This document shows, piece after piece, positions 32,429 to 40,988 of a stretch of 49,743 bases of DNA. Positions within the stretch are counted from its first letter, which is position 1; each line of letters opens with the position of its first letter. Below the pieces are notes generated by a model. The model saw only the letters and a program-made list of their open reading frames with translations, had not been told where the DNA came from and did no database searches. The stretch is from Oscillibacter sp. GTDB taxonomy: Bacteria; Bacillota; Clostridia; Oscillospirales; Oscillospiraceae. The position numbers were made by a program, and so were the translations under genes. Location of the stretch: positions 1-49,743 of the forward strand of contig JAGBDS010000029.1 of the NCBI GenBank assembly GCA_017937405.1, given 5' to 3'.

Positions 32429-33202
32429 ATGCAAAAACTGGAGAAGCAATTCCACATCCATTGCGCCCCCGGCGACGTGGGCCGCTACTGCATCCTGCCC
32501 GGCGACCCGGGCCGGGTCCCGGCCATTGCCGACCTGTTTGACGAGGCAAAGCAAGTGGCCTGCAACCGGGAATTTAATGTATGGACCGGCTACTTGATGG
32601 GCGAGAAGGTCACCGCCTGCTCTACCGGCATCGGCGGCCCCTCCGCCGCCATCGCCATGGAGGAGCTTCACAACTGCGGCGCGGACACCTTTATCCGCAC
32701 CGGCACCTGCGGCGGTATCGACCTGAACGTCCAGTCCGGCGACATCGTGGTAGCCACTGGCGCCATCCGCTTTGAGCACACCAGTTTGGAATACGCCCCC
32801 ATCGAGTTCCCGGCGGTGCCGGACCTGGGCGTCACGAACTGTTTGGCTCAGGCGGCGAAAGCCCTGGGTCTGCCCTTACATACCGGTGTGGTCCAGTGCA
32901 AGGACAGCTTTTACGGTCAGCACAGCCCGGACGCATCTCCGGTGTATTACGAGCTGAAGGCCAAGTGGGAGAGCTGGAAGCGCCTGGGCGTCAAGGCCAG
33001 CGAAATGGAGTCCGCGGCTCTGTTCGTGGTGGCGGCATCTCTGGGCTGCCGCTGCGGGTCCTGCTTCCACGTCATCTGGAACCAGGAGCGGGAGGCCGCG
33101 GGCCTGGACCAGAAGATGAACGAGAACACCTCTAATTCCGTTAAAGTAGCGGTGGAGGCGTTGAAACTGCTGATCGAGGAAGACCGGAAAGCCAAGCGGT
33201 AA
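32429..33202 (+). CDS. udp: Uridine phosphorylase-like nucleoside phosphorylase
   Basis: 257 residues from ATG 32429 after GAGGTGG; a GTG nine bases earlier is less likely. Family marks: [20 protein letters not shown], the phosphate-site Arg in [20 protein letters not shown], and [18 protein letters not shown] whose Met-Glu contacts ribose. The enzyme cleaves uridine (or a related nucleoside) with phosphate to base and ribose-1-phosphate. Purine nucleoside phosphorylase is the alternative. Genes on both sides are metabolic and closely spaced. Confidence 0.88.
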   Translation: MQKLEKQFHIHCAPGDVGRYCILPGDPGRVPAIADLFDEAKQVACNREFNVWTGYLMGEKVTACSTGIGGPSAAIAMEELHNCGADTFIRTGTCGGIDLNVQSGDIVVATGAIRFEHTSLEYAPIEFPAVPDLGVTNCLAQAAKALGLPLHTGVVQCKDSFYGQHSPDASPVYYELKAKWESWKRLGVKASEMESAALFVVAASLGCRCGSCFHVIWNQEREAAGLDQKMNENTSNSVKVAVEALKLLIEEDRKAKR

Positions 33203-33228
33203 ACTGGTCTGAAAAAGGAAGGATAAAC

Positions 33229-34218
33229 ATGAGAAAAAGTGAATTGGGCGCCAGCGGCATCCAGGTGTCGGGCCTGGCTCTGGGCACCTGGGCCTACTCC
33301 GGTGCCAACGTCTGGGGCGCCAGCGATGACCGGGCGGCCATCGACACCATCCACTGCGCTCTGGACCACGGCGTGAACCTCATCGACACGGCGGAGCGGT
33401 ACGGAAACGGGAGGTCCGAGGAGATCGTGGGGCAGGCGCTGGAGGGCCGCCGGGGCCAGGCGGTGGTAGCCACCAAGGTCTACACCGGGAACCTCCACTA
33501 TGACGACGTGATCGCCCATTGCGAAGCCAGCCTGAAGCGCCTGCGGACAGACTACATCGACCTCTATCAAATTCACTGGCCCAACCCGGACATTCCCATC
33601 GAGGAGACCTTCGCTGCCTTTGAGGACCTGAAAAAAGCGGGAAAAATTCGGATGGCAAGTATGTGCAACGCAGGCGTGGGCTGTATCGCCAGTCTGGCCG
33701 GGCAGGAGGTAGCCATGAACCAGCTGCCCTACTCCCTGATTTGGCGGGTGGCGGAGAAGCAGATCATCCCCGCCAGCGAACAGGCGGGTATCCCGGTGTG
33801 CGCCTATTCACCCTTGGCCCAGGGCTTGCTCACCGGCAAGTTCCGCCGCATCGAGGACGTGCCCGTTGGCCGGCGGGAGACCCGGTTCTATAAAAGCACC
33901 TGGACGCCCTGCCGCCACACGGAAGACGGCTTTGAGGACGAGATTTTCGCCTTTATCGACGTGCTGATGGATTTCTGCCAGCGAAACGGGCTGGCCCCCG
34001 CTGAGGTGGCCATGAACTTCCTGAAACGGCGGCCCTATGTCAAGACCGTTCTGGCGGGCGCCCGTTCGGTGAAGCAGCTGGAGCAGAATATCGCCGCCTA
34101 TGAAAAGGAGATCCCCGACAGCCTGATGGATGAGATCGAGGCCGCTTCCGAATCCCTGAAAGCTATCATGGGTGACAATGCCGACCTGTGGGTAGGCAAC
34201 GGCGGCCGTTTCTATTGA
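33229..34218 (+). CDS. Aldo/keto reductase
   Basis: 329 residues. The catalytic tetrad is present: Asp and Tyr in NLIDTAERYGNGRSEEIVG, Lys in VVATKV, His in LYQIHWPNPD. The NADPH-site tail AGARSVKQLEQNIAAYE is also typical. Members of this branch (YccK/Tas-like and potassium-channel beta-subunit-like) reduce small aldehydes or sugars. The start ATG follows AAAGGAAGG. A strong terminator shared with metA closes the string that began at era. Confidence 0.93.
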   Translation: MRKSELGASGIQVSGLALGTWAYSGANVWGASDDRAAIDTIHCALDHGVNLIDTAERYGNGRSEEIVGQALEGRRGQAVVATKVYTGNLHYDDVIAHCEASLKRLRTDYIDLYQIHWPNPDIPIEETFAAFEDLKKAGKIRMASMCNAGVGCIASLAGQEVAMNQLPYSLIWRVAEKQIIPASEQAGIPVCAYSPLAQGLLTGKFRRIEDVPVGRRETRFYKSTWTPCRHTEDGFEDEIFAFIDVLMDFCQRNGLAPAEVAMNFLKRRPYVKTVLAGARSVKQLEQNIAAYEKEIPDSLMDEIEAASESLKAIMGDNADLWVGNGGRFY

Positions 34219-34220
34219 AC

Positions 34221-34264
34221 ATATAAAAAGTACAGGTTTCCGAGGAAACCTGTACTTTTTATAT
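34221..34264. terminator. Bidirectional terminator between the aldo/keto reductase gene and metA
   Basis: A perfect 21-bp inverted repeat (34221-34241 with 34244-34264; arm begins ATATAAAAAGTACAGG) with A and T tracts at the ends serves both convergent genes. Confidence 0.92.
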
Positions 34265-34266
34265 CA

Positions 34267-35205
34267 TCAGTCATCGGTGCGGATACCCTTTTCGATATCC
34301 CGGATGTCATAAGGCGAGGTCTGGTACACGCAGTAGTTCAGCCAGTTGGCATACAGCAGGTGCGCGCAGCTCCGCCAGTTCATCACTGGCTTCTTGCTGG
34401 GGTCATCGCCGGGGAAGTAGTGCTGGGGCATCTGGATGTCCACCCCGGCGGCCAGGTCCCGCATATATTCCTTTCGCAGGGTGTCCCGGTCGTATTCCGC
34501 GTGGCCCATCAGGAACACCTGACGGCCCTGGTCGGTCTTGACGGCGTAGACGCCCGCCTCCGGGGAGGCGGCTAAGATTTTCAGCTCCGGAACGGCCTCG
34601 ATATCCGCCCGGCTAACTGTGGTATTCCGGGAGTGGGGGACCCAGAAGGTGTCGTCAAAGCCCCGGAAGAGGATGTAGTTGGGGTCCTCTACCGTGTGCT
34701 GGAAGACGCCGAACAGCTTGTGGTCCAGCACCCGCTTGGGGATGCCGTAGTGGTAGTAGAGGCCCGCCTGGGCGCCCCAGCAGATGTGCAGAGTGGAGTG
34801 GACATGGGTCTTGCTCCACTCCATGATCTCGCACAGCTCCGACCAGTAGTCCACCTCCTCGAAGTCCATCAGCTCCACCGGCGCGCCGGTGATGACGAGG
34901 CCGTCGAAGGTGCGGTCCTTCACCTCTGCGAAGGACTTATAGAACGCTAGCATATGGGCCTGGGAGGTGTTCTTGGACACATGGTCCGACGGGGCGATAA
35001 GCTCCAGCTCGATCTGGAGAGGTGTATTGCCCAGCACCCGGGCCAGTTGGGTCTCGGTGTCCACCTTGGTGGGCATCAGGTTCAGAAGGAGAATCTGCAG
35101 AGGGCGGATATCCTGGGTGATAGCCCGGGTCTCCGTCATCACGAAGATGTTCTCCCGGGATAAGGTCTCCGTGGCGGGCAGTTGGTTGGGAATTTTAATG
35201 GGCAT
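34267..35205 (-). CDS. metA: Homoserine O-acetyltransferase (MetA-type)
   Basis: 312 residues from ATG 35205; the start 27 bases further upstream lies inside the metY end. The nucleophile is Cys142 in LHICWGAQAGLYYHYG; Lys47 (PTKVDTE) and the His in LMGHAEYDRDTLRKEY complete the site. Residue 111 is Glu (GAPVELMDFEEVDYW), the residue that in this family selects acetyl-CoA, while Gly111 selects succinyl-CoA. It therefore makes O-acetylhomoserine, the substrate of the adjacent MetY. The two-gene operon gives homocysteine directly from sulfide. Confidence 0.95.
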   Translation of the reverse strand: MPIKIPNQLPATETLSRENIFVMTETRAITQDIRPLQILLLNLMPTKVDTETQLARVLGNTPLQIELELIAPSDHVSKNTSQAHMLAFYKSFAEVKDRTFDGLVITGAPVELMDFEEVDYWSELCEIMEWSKTHVHSTLHICWGAQAGLYYHYGIPKRVLDHKLFGVFQHTVEDPNYILFRGFDDTFWVPHSRNTTVSRADIEAVPELKILAASPEAGVYAVKTDQGRQVFLMGHAEYDRDTLRKEYMRDLAAGVDIQMPQHYFPGDDPSKKPVMNWRSCAHLLYANWLNYCVYQTSPYDIRDIEKGIRTDD

Positions 35206-35206
35206 A

Positions 35207-36490
35207 TCAGATTTCCTCCAATGCCTGGGCAATGTCCTCGATGAGGTCCTCCTTGCTCTCCAGACCGCAGCTCATGCGGACCAGACCGGCGGGGACACCG
35301 GCGGCCTTGAACTGCTCCTCGGTCATCTGGCGGTGGGTGGAGGTGGCGGGATTCAGGCAGCAGGTCCGGGCGTCGGCCACATGGGTCTCGATAGCCGCCA
35401 GCTTCAGATGCTTCATGAACACCTCAGCGGCGGGACGGCCACCCTTCAGCTCAAAGGACACCACGCCGCAGGAGCCGTTGGGCAGGTACTTTTTGGCGAC
35501 CTCGTGGTAGGGGTCCCCGGGCAGGCCGCAGTAGTGGACGATCTCCACCTTGGGATGGGAAGCCAGGAACTCGGCCACGGCCTGTCCGTTCTCGCAGTGG
35601 CGGGCCATGCGGACATGGAGACTCTCCAGGCCCAGATTCAGATAGAAAGCGCTCTGGGGGGAGGGGGTGGAGCCGAAGTCCCGCATGAGCTGGGCAGTGC
35701 ATTTTGTGATAAAAGCGCCCTCCTTGCCGAACTTCTCAGCGTAGGTGATGCCGTGATAGCTGTCATCGGGGGTGCACAGGCCGGGGAACTTGTCGGCGTG
35801 GGCCATCCAGTCGAACTTGCCGGAGTCCACGATGGCGCCGCCCACGGCGGCGCCGTGGCCGTCCATGTACTTGGTGGTGGAGTGGGTCACGATATCGGCT
35901 CCCCATTCAAAGGGACGGCAGCCCACGGGGGTGGCGAAGGTGTTGTCCACGATGAGGGGCACGCCGTGGTCATGGGCAGCCTTGGCGAACTTCTCAATGT
36001 CCAGCACCGTTAGGGCGGGATTGGCGATGGTCTCGCCGAAGACGCACTTGGTGTTGGGCCGGAAAGCGGCATTCAGCTCCTCTTCAGAGCAGTCAGGTGC
36101 CACGAAGGTGGTCTCCACGCCCATCTTCGCCATGGTGACGGAAATAAGGTTGAAGGTGCCGCCGTAGATGCTGGAGGACGCCACAATGTGGTCGCCGCAG
36201 GAGGCGATGTTGAACAAGGCGAAGAAGTTGGCCGCCTGACCGGAGGAGGTCAGCATGGCCGCTGTGCCGCCCTCCAGGGCGCAGATCTTGGCGGCCACGT
36301 AGTCGCAGGTGGGGTTCTGGAGGCGGGAGTAGAAATAGCCGTTGGCCTCCAGGTCGAACAGCTTGCCCATGTCCTCGCTGGTGGCATACTTGAAGGTGGT
36401 GGACTGGACGATGGGGATCTGCCGGGGCTCACCGTTGCCGGGGGTGTACCCGCCCTGTACGCAGATGGTTTCCGGGCGATAGTTGCTCAT
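35207..36490 (-). CDS. metY: O-acetylhomoserine sulfhydrylase (MetY)
   Basis: 427 residues, typical for MetY and longer than cystathionine gamma-synthase. PLP-enzyme marks: ETICVQGGYTPGNGEPRQIP, YSRLQNPTCDYVAAKICALE, SSGQAANFFAL, VDNTFATP and the PLP-binding Lys in HSTTKYMDGHG. It condenses O-acetylhomoserine with sulfide to homocysteine. It is one base from metA, transcribed first, and both products fit the same pathway. No S-box or T-box is evident in the 25 bases before the gene; the string may begin at the mscS promoter instead. Confidence 0.95.
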   Translation of the reverse strand: MSNYRPETICVQGGYTPGNGEPRQIPIVQSTTFKYATSEDMGKLFDLEANGYFYSRLQNPTCDYVAAKICALEGGTAAMLTSSGQAANFFALFNIASCGDHIVASSSIYGGTFNLISVTMAKMGVETTFVAPDCSEEELNAAFRPNTKCVFGETIANPALTVLDIEKFAKAAHDHGVPLIVDNTFATPVGCRPFEWGADIVTHSTTKYMDGHGAAVGGAIVDSGKFDWMAHADKFPGLCTPDDSYHGITYAEKFGKEGAFITKCTAQLMRDFGSTPSPQSAFYLNLGLESLHVRMARHCENGQAVAEFLASHPKVEIVHYCGLPGDPYHEVAKKYLPNGSCGVVSFELKGGRPAAEVFMKHLKLAAIETHVADARTCCLNPATSTHRQMTEEQFKAAGVPAGLVRMSCGLESKEDLIEDIAQALEEI

Positions 36491-36515
36491 TTATATCAGT
36501 TCCTTTCAGCGGGGT

Positions 36516-37334
36516 TCAGCCCCGGTTTTCAACGATGTGGACGTTCAGGTGGTCGTAGGTCATCTCCACGCCGTGGTCAGCGAAGGCGGGGCGGAGGTTT
36601 TCACTGAGACCGAACTTCACGGCCAGGAAATCCGCCGCGTTGGCCCAGCAGTAGATGGTGTATTCAATGGAGCTCTCGCCGTAATTGGTGACGTACACGG
36701 CAGGGGCGGGGTCCGCCAAAATCTTGTCTGTCCGGTCCAGAGCCTGGCGGCAGGCGGCCTTCACATCTTCGGCGGGGGCGTCGTAGGAGGCGGTGATGAC
36801 CTGGGTGATCCGGCGTCGGCCCAGGGCGGTGTAGTTGGTCATCTGGGAATCCGCCAGGGACTTGTTGGGCAGCATCACCAGATGGCCGTCAGGCGTCACC
36901 AGCTTTGTGTAGTTCAGAGTGATCTCCTCCACGGTGCCGGCGGTGCCGGACACCTCAATGTAGTCCCCGATGGTAAAGGGATGGGCGGACAGGATGACCA
37001 GGCCGCCGGCCACATTGGCCAGAATATCCTCGGCGGCCAAGGTGACACCCAGGGAGGCCACGGATAGCAGGGCTACCAGAGAAGAGGTGTCCACCGCGTC
37101 AAAGCAGCCGATTACGGTGATGGCGGCGATGACATACAGCACCAGCTTGACGCCGGAGGCCAGGTATTTCTGTACCCGGTTGTCCAGCTTGGAGCGGGAG
37201 AGGAGCTTCCGCGTCAGCTTCAGCACCACCCGGATGACCACCAGGCACAGCAGCAGTGTGACGGCGGCCGTCAGCACGTCCCCCAGGGAGATCTTGCCGA
37301 TGGATTGGTTCAAGACGGAGGTAAGGTCGAGCAT
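36516..37334 (-). CDS. mscS: Small-conductance mechanosensitive channel MscS
   Basis: 272 residues. Membrane helices at about 18-40 and 58-78, then the pore helix with the Gly/Ala pattern VALLSVASLGVTLAAEDILANVAGG. The beta domain follows with FTIGDYIEVSGTAGTVEEI and TPDGHLVMLPNKSLADS, then the C-terminal alpha/beta domain. MscS opens under membrane tension to release solutes after osmotic downshift. The start ATG at 37334 has AAAGGA 12 bases upstream. It is 25 bases upstream of metY on the same strand, so co-transcription is possible, although the products are unrelated. Confidence 0.93.
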   Translation of the reverse strand: MLDLTSVLNQSIGKISLGDVLTAAVTLLLCLVVIRVVLKLTRKLLSRSKLDNRVQKYLASGVKLVLYVIAAITVIGCFDAVDTSSLVALLSVASLGVTLAAEDILANVAGGLVILSAHPFTIGDYIEVSGTAGTVEEITLNYTKLVTPDGHLVMLPNKSLADSQMTNYTALGRRRITQVITASYDAPAEDVKAACRQALDRTDKILADPAPAVYVTNYGESSIEYTIYCWANAADFLAVKFGLSENLRPAFADHGVEMTYDHLNVHIVENRG

Positions 37335-37421
37335 AACGGGATATCATCCTTTCATGAAAGAAAAATGCAAGAAAATCATAGCGGAAACCGGGAAAAAAGT
37401 CAATGATTCCTGAAAATTCGG

Positions 37422-37451
37422 TTGCCAATCCATGGGAGGTACTGGTATAAT
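37422..37451 (+). promoter_or_regulatory. Promoter of the nhaC-like gene
   Basis: TTGCCA (37422-37427), 18-base spacer, perfect TATAAT (37446-37451), 44 bases before the start codon. Confidence 0.65.
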
Positions 37452-37495
37452 CAAACAAATAGCCACTGCGAAAGAGAAAGAGGAGGATTTATACC

Positions 37496-38905
37496 ATGAA
37501 CCGAGATTTGAGAAAGCGGGGCAGCGGATTGGCCCTGCTTCCATTTTTGCTGTTTATCGTCATTTACCTGGGCGCCGGACTGCTGCTGCAAGCCAAAGGA
37601 GAGGAGATGGCTTTCTACCAGTTCCCCTCCGTCACCGCCATGTTCATCGCCGTCCTGGCGGCTTTCTGCATGGGGAAGGAGAGCATCAACGAAAAATTCT
37701 CCATCTTTGCCCGTGGCGCCGCCAATGAAAACGTGCTGACCATGCTGATGATCTACATTCTGGCCGGTGCCTTCTCCACCGTGGCCAAGGCCATGGGCGG
37801 CGTGGACTCCACGGTGAACCTGGGCCTCAGCATCATTCCCGTTCACTTTTTGGCGGCAGGCGTGTTCGTCATCTCCGCCTTCATGGGCACCGCCACCGGC
37901 ACCTCCATGGGTACCATCACCACCATCGTCCCCATCGTGGTGGGCGTGGCGGACAAGAGCGGCCTGAGCATCCCGCTGCTGCTGGGCGCCTGCGTGGGCG
38001 GCGCTATGTTCGGCGATAACCTGTCCATGATCTCCGACACCACCATCGCCGCCACCCGTACCCAGGGCTGCGAGCTGCGGGACAAGTTCCGGGTGAACTT
38101 CTTCATCGCCCTGCCCGCCGCCCTCATCACCATCGTCGTCCTGCTGCTGGTGGGACGGCCGGAGACGGCGGCCTCCATGGGGGACCTCAGCTTCAGCATC
38201 GTGAAGGTCCTGCCCTATGTGGCGGTGCTGGCTCTGGCGCTGGTCGGCGTCAACGTGTTCCTGACTCTGACGATCGGCATTTTCTCCGCCGGCATCATCG
38301 GCATGATCGGCGGCGAGCTGACGGTGTTCACCTTTGCCCAGGCCATCTGGAACGGCTTCACCGGCATGAGCGAAATTTTCTTCCTGGCTTTGTTCTGCGG
38401 CGGACTGTCGGAGATGATCGCCCATAACGGCGGCATTGTCTGGCTCATTGAGAAGCTGCGGGGCATGATGCACGGCAACAAGTCCGCCCAGGTGGGCATT
38501 GCCGCCCTGGTGTCCCTGGCGGACTGCGCCACGGCCAACAACACCGTCGCCATCATTGTCAGCGGCACCGTGGCCCGGGACATGAGCCGGGAGTACAAGG
38601 TGGACCCCCGCTGCACAGCGTCTCTGCTGGACGTGTTTTCCTGCGTGTTCCAGGGCGTCATTCCCTACGGTGCCCAACTGCTGACGGCGGCGACCCTCAC
38701 CACCCTGAATTACAACATCCCCATGAGCCCCGTGGAAATCGTGCCCTATATGTGGTACTGCTGGATTTTGGCGGCCTTCGGCCTGCTGTCCATCTTCATC
38801 CCCTATGCCGACGGTGTCTGCCGTAAAGACCCCTGGAACTGGGAGTACGACGTAGCGGAGTCCGGCGCGGCGGAGAAAAAAGCCCGGCTGGAAAAGAGCG
38901 AATAA
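37496..38905 (+). CDS. NhaC-family Na+/H+ antiporter (YuiF-like)
   Basis: 469 residues with 11-12 membrane segments. Family marks: AFMGTATGTSMGTITTIVPI, LLLGACVGGAMFGDNLSMISDTTIAATRTQGCE, FCGGLSEMIAHNGGIVWL, SLADCATANNTVAIIVSGTVA and a long C-terminal helix. The DNLSMISDTT motif, with its Asp residues, is the ion-binding signature of the group. It exchanges Na+ (or another cation or amino acid) for protons. RBS AGGAGG precedes ATG 37496. A terminator shared with the convergent LysR gene follows. Confidence 0.9.
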   Translation: MNRDLRKRGSGLALLPFLLFIVIYLGAGLLLQAKGEEMAFYQFPSVTAMFIAVLAAFCMGKESINEKFSIFARGAANENVLTMLMIYILAGAFSTVAKAMGGVDSTVNLGLSIIPVHFLAAGVFVISAFMGTATGTSMGTITTIVPIVVGVADKSGLSIPLLLGACVGGAMFGDNLSMISDTTIAATRTQGCELRDKFRVNFFIALPAALITIVVLLLVGRPETAASMGDLSFSIVKVLPYVAVLALALVGVNVFLTLTIGIFSAGIIGMIGGELTVFTFAQAIWNGFTGMSEIFFLALFCGGLSEMIAHNGGIVWLIEKLRGMMHGNKSAQVGIAALVSLADCATANNTVAIIVSGTVARDMSREYKVDPRCTASLLDVFSCVFQGVIPYGAQLLTAATLTTLNYNIPMSPVEIVPYMWYCWILAAFGLLSIFIPYADGVCRKDPWNWEYDVAESGAAEKKARLEKSE

Positions 38906-38907
38906 GG

Positions 38908-38938
38908 AAAAAGCGCCGGGTTTAACCCGGCGCTTTTT
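38908..38938. terminator. Bidirectional terminator between nhaC-like and LysR genes
   Basis: AAAAAGCGCCGGG pairs with CCCGGCGCTTTTT over a five-base loop; T tracts on both strands. It overlaps the last codons of the LysR gene. Confidence 0.9.
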
Positions 38939-39890
38939 GTGTCAGGGAACGGTGCAGCTCCTGGGTAAAGCGGATGGAATCCGCCACGGACTGCTCCAGC
39001 AGCCCAATAAAATGCTCCGCCAGGGGAGACAGCCTGCCGCCCCGGGGCACGATCCAGCCGATGCGGAAGCTGGCCTGGCCCGCCAGCGGTACCGTCACCA
39101 CCGCCTGGCTGATGAAGCTCTCCACCAGAAGCCCGCTGCCAGTGGTGAAGGCGTCGGTCCGGGAGAGGATGTTCATCATGGTGGCCCGGTCGTTGACAGT
39201 GATGCAGCGGTCGGGCCGCTTCATGGACATCATCTGGTATTCCTCGGACAGGTCCGCCGCCACGCCCTGGGCGTGCTCAAAGGATACATAGGGGAACCCT
39301 TCCAAATCCTCCTCCCGTACCGCGTCCCGTCCCGCCAGGGGGTGGTCCTTGTGGACGTAGATGCAGGGGGGCACGGCGGCCACCTCGTGGAACTCCAGGT
39401 CCCGGGCGTCCAACAGGCGGCGGATCATCTTCTCCGTCAGGTCCGTCAGAAAGATGACGCCGATGTCGGACCGGCGGTCATACACGTCCTCAATGACGGC
39501 GTCCATGCCCGTCTCCTTGATGGCATAGCGGTAGCGGCTGTCCGCCCCGTCCCGCAGCAGCCGCAGAAAGGCGTCCTCGGTGAAGGGATAGCGCTGGGTG
39601 GACACGGAGAACCGGACTGGCGCGGCAGCGTTCCGCCCCTCGCCGTAGAGTTGTTCGATGCGCCGCTTCTGCTCCAGCAGGGAAATGGCGTAGCTTAAAA
39701 ATTCCTCGCCCTCGGGGGTGAACTCCACGCCCCGGTTGCTGCGGACAAAGAACTGGATGCCCAGCTCTTCCTCCAGCTCCCGCACGGCGGTGGAGATGCC
39801 GGACTGGGACAGCACCAGCTTGTGGGCGGCCTTGTTGATAGACCCGCATTTGAAGATCTCCACCACATAGGTCAGCTGCTGAAAGGTCAT
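38922..39890 (-). CDS. LysR-type transcriptional regulator
   Basis: 322 residues. The N-terminal winged helix is canonical: TFQQLTYVVEIFKCGSINKA, then SQSGISTAVRELEEELGIQF and FVRSNRGVEFTPEGEEFL. A linker helix follows, then a periplasmic-binding-like ligand domain (about 90-310) with PCIYVHKDHPLAGRD. Effector and targets unknown; the neighbouring nhaC-like gene is convergent and not an obvious target. The start ATG follows CAGGAGG. The stop lies within the shared terminator. Confidence 0.93.
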   Translation of the reverse strand: MTFQQLTYVVEIFKCGSINKAAHKLVLSQSGISTAVRELEEELGIQFFVRSNRGVEFTPEGEEFLSYAISLLEQKRRIEQLYGEGRNAAAPVRFSVSTQRYPFTEDAFLRLLRDGADSRYRYAIKETGMDAVIEDVYDRRSDIGVIFLTDLTEKMIRRLLDARDLEFHEVAAVPPCIYVHKDHPLAGRDAVREEDLEGFPYVSFEHAQGVAADLSEEYQMMSMKRPDRCITVNDRATMMNILSRTDAFTTGSGLLVESFISQAVVTVPLAGQASFRIGWIVPRGGRLSPLAEHFIGLLEQSVADSIRFTQELHRSLTQKAPG

Positions 39891-40206
39891 ATCGATTGCC
39901 TCCTGTGTCCGTTATCGTTTTTTATTATAGCCGGGGAGGGAGCGAATGTCAAATTCTGATACCTGAATAATTTATTTTTTAACAATATTTTTGAAGGGGA
40001 TTTGAATTTTTGTACATCTTTACGCGAATTTTAAAGAAAAACTATGAAATTTATAAATTATCAGAACATTTGCGGAAAAATTCTCCCTCACCACACCATA
40101 GTTCTCATAATCAACCTCACACTCCTTCCTCATATTGACTGCGTCTGACGGGGCTGTTAACATGGCCTTACAGCCAGTTACACGATAAAAGGGAGGAGAA
40201 TCAGCC
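39891..40206. other. AT-rich gap between the LysR gene and a small hypothetical
   Basis: 316 bases without a gene. The middle (39950-40110) is strongly A/T-rich. A predicted promoter at 40135-40163 (TTGACT, 17 bases, TAACAT) and a GGGAGGAG ribosome binding site at the right end serve the 84-residue gene. No further structure stands out. Confidence 0.6.
40135..40163 (+). promoter_or_regulatory. Promoter of the 84-residue protein gene
   Basis: TTGACT (40135-40140), 17-base spacer, TAACAT (40158-40163). Confidence 0.5.
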
Positions 40207-40461
40207 ATGACTTACACAGAACTGTTTGAAGCGGAGCTCAGAAGAAAGCTGGACCATATGATCCTGCCCTACAAGGATATCGTTTCAGGAGAGCTTCACC
40301 GCGAGGTGGGCGGCTACCCTGCCCGCAGCCACCATATGCCCCAGTGCTGTCAGGCCATGTACAATATGATGGCGGGAGACGATGAGGTGCTGGAGGCTCC
40401 GCCCAGCGGCAAGGGGGCCTATGTGAAGGTCCGGTACTACAAGAAAAACCACTGCAAGTAA
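40207..40461 (+). CDS. Small conserved-looking hypothetical protein
   Basis: 84 residues from ATG 40207 with GGGAGGAGAATCAGCC upstream. It opens with an amphipathic helix (YTELFEAELRRKLDHMIL), then RSHHMPQCCQAMYNMMAGDD and EAPPSGKGAYVKVRYYKK. The two His and paired Cys could bind metal, but this is a guess. The C-terminal basic strand recalls proteins of unknown function that are frequent in gut Clostridia. Good codon use and ribosome binding site support it being real. It is followed by a 16-bp terminator and the hairpin block of the tRNA locus. Confidence 0.7.
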   Translation: MTYTELFEAELRRKLDHMILPYKDIVSGELHREVGGYPARSHHMPQCCQAMYNMMAGDDEVLEAPPSGKGAYVKVRYYKKNHCK

Positions 40462-40493
40462 AATCAGGCCTTTCCGGATCGCAGAGAAACTTG

Positions 40494-40528
40494 AAAAAGA
40501 GAGACATCCAAAGGATGTCTCTCTTTTT
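40494..40528. terminator. Terminator at the left side of the tRNA-locus hairpin block
   Basis: A perfect 16-bp stem (arm AAAAAGAGAGACATCC) with an AAA loop. It lies directly against the ghost tRNA 3' end, just as the second terminator lies against the real tRNA. Confidence 0.85.
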
Positions 40529-40546
40529 TGGTGCACGAGGCGGGAC
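40529..40546 (-). pseudogene. Ghost 3' end of a tRNA-Leu
   Basis: On the minus strand GTCCCGCCTCGTGCACCA equals the last 18 bases of the tRNA-Leu(CAG) genes (GTCCCGCCTCGCGCACCA) with one C-to-T change in the acceptor stem. It is directly followed by its own terminator, as the real gene is. The rest of the tRNA is missing. Confidence 0.7.
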
Positions 40547-40694
40547 AGCGTCGCCGCAGGTTGCGTATCCCTCGCTTCCGCCTGACGGCGAAAGCTCCCT
40601 CACTCCGCAGCGGATCCTTTCCCCACGCGAACCGCTTCGCTGGGTTCGCGCGGGGGCCCCGCAAAAAGGCGGGTTCTTCACACCCCCACGAGCC
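40547..40694. mobile_element. Hairpin block at the tRNA-Leu locus (copy C, possibly related to A and B)
   Basis: 148 bases with no gene, lying between the ghost and real tRNA ends. It contains CGCGAACC...GGTTCGCG (40626-40650) directly followed by CGGGGGCCCCGCAAAAAGGC. That resembles the GGGGTCCCCGCAAAAG start of hairpin H4 in copy A. The left half contains CCGCCTGACGGCG and CCGCAGCGG. Overall similarity to A and B is limited to this motif, so membership in the same family is uncertain. Confidence 0.45.
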
Positions 40695-40730
40695 AAAAAG
40701 AAAGACAGGCAAAAGCCTGTCTTTCTTTTT
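40695..40730 (-). terminator. Terminator of the tRNA-Leu array
   Basis: A perfect 16-bp stem (arm AAAAAGAAAGACAGGC) with an AAAA loop immediately after the CCA end of the last tRNA. Confidence 0.9.
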
Positions 40731-40817
40731 GGTGCGCGAGGCGGGACTTGAACCCGCACGTCCGTAATGGACACTAGAACCTGAATCTAGCGAGTCTGCC
40801 AATTCCACCACTCGCGC
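40730..40817 (-). tRNA. tRNA-Leu (anticodon CAG), second copy
   Basis: 88 bases including an encoded CCA. Acceptor stem GCGCGAG/CTCGCGC, anticodon arm CTAGA-TTCAGGT-TCTAG with anticodon CAG, a long variable arm (TGTCCATTACGGACG) typical of Leu tRNAs, and T loop GGTTCAAGTCC. The sequence is identical to the upstream copy at 40878-40965. Confidence 0.96.
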
Positions 40818-40877
40818 GTACAATATGTAATTAGACCCCGAAGGGACCCACCGGAGACCGGAGCCTCCGGTGGGATT

Positions 40878-40965
40878 TGGTGCGCGAGGCGGGACTTGAA
40901 CCCGCACGTCCGTAATGGACACTAGAACCTGAATCTAGCGAGTCTGCCAATTCCACCACTCGCGC
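40878..40965 (-). tRNA. tRNA-Leu (anticodon CAG), first copy
   Basis: Identical to the copy at 40730-40817 over all 88 bases, CCA encoded. The two are separated by 60 bases that contain a CCCACCGGAG...CTCCGGTGGG hairpin. Confidence 0.96.
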
Positions 40966-40988
40966 ATATGGCAGGGACAAAAGGGTAA

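Noticed and set aside
40491-40767. Overlapping ORFs of about 80 codons next to the tRNA genes
   Set aside because: They translate tRNA, terminator and hairpin sequence; the repeated peptide simply reflects duplicated tRNA sequence.
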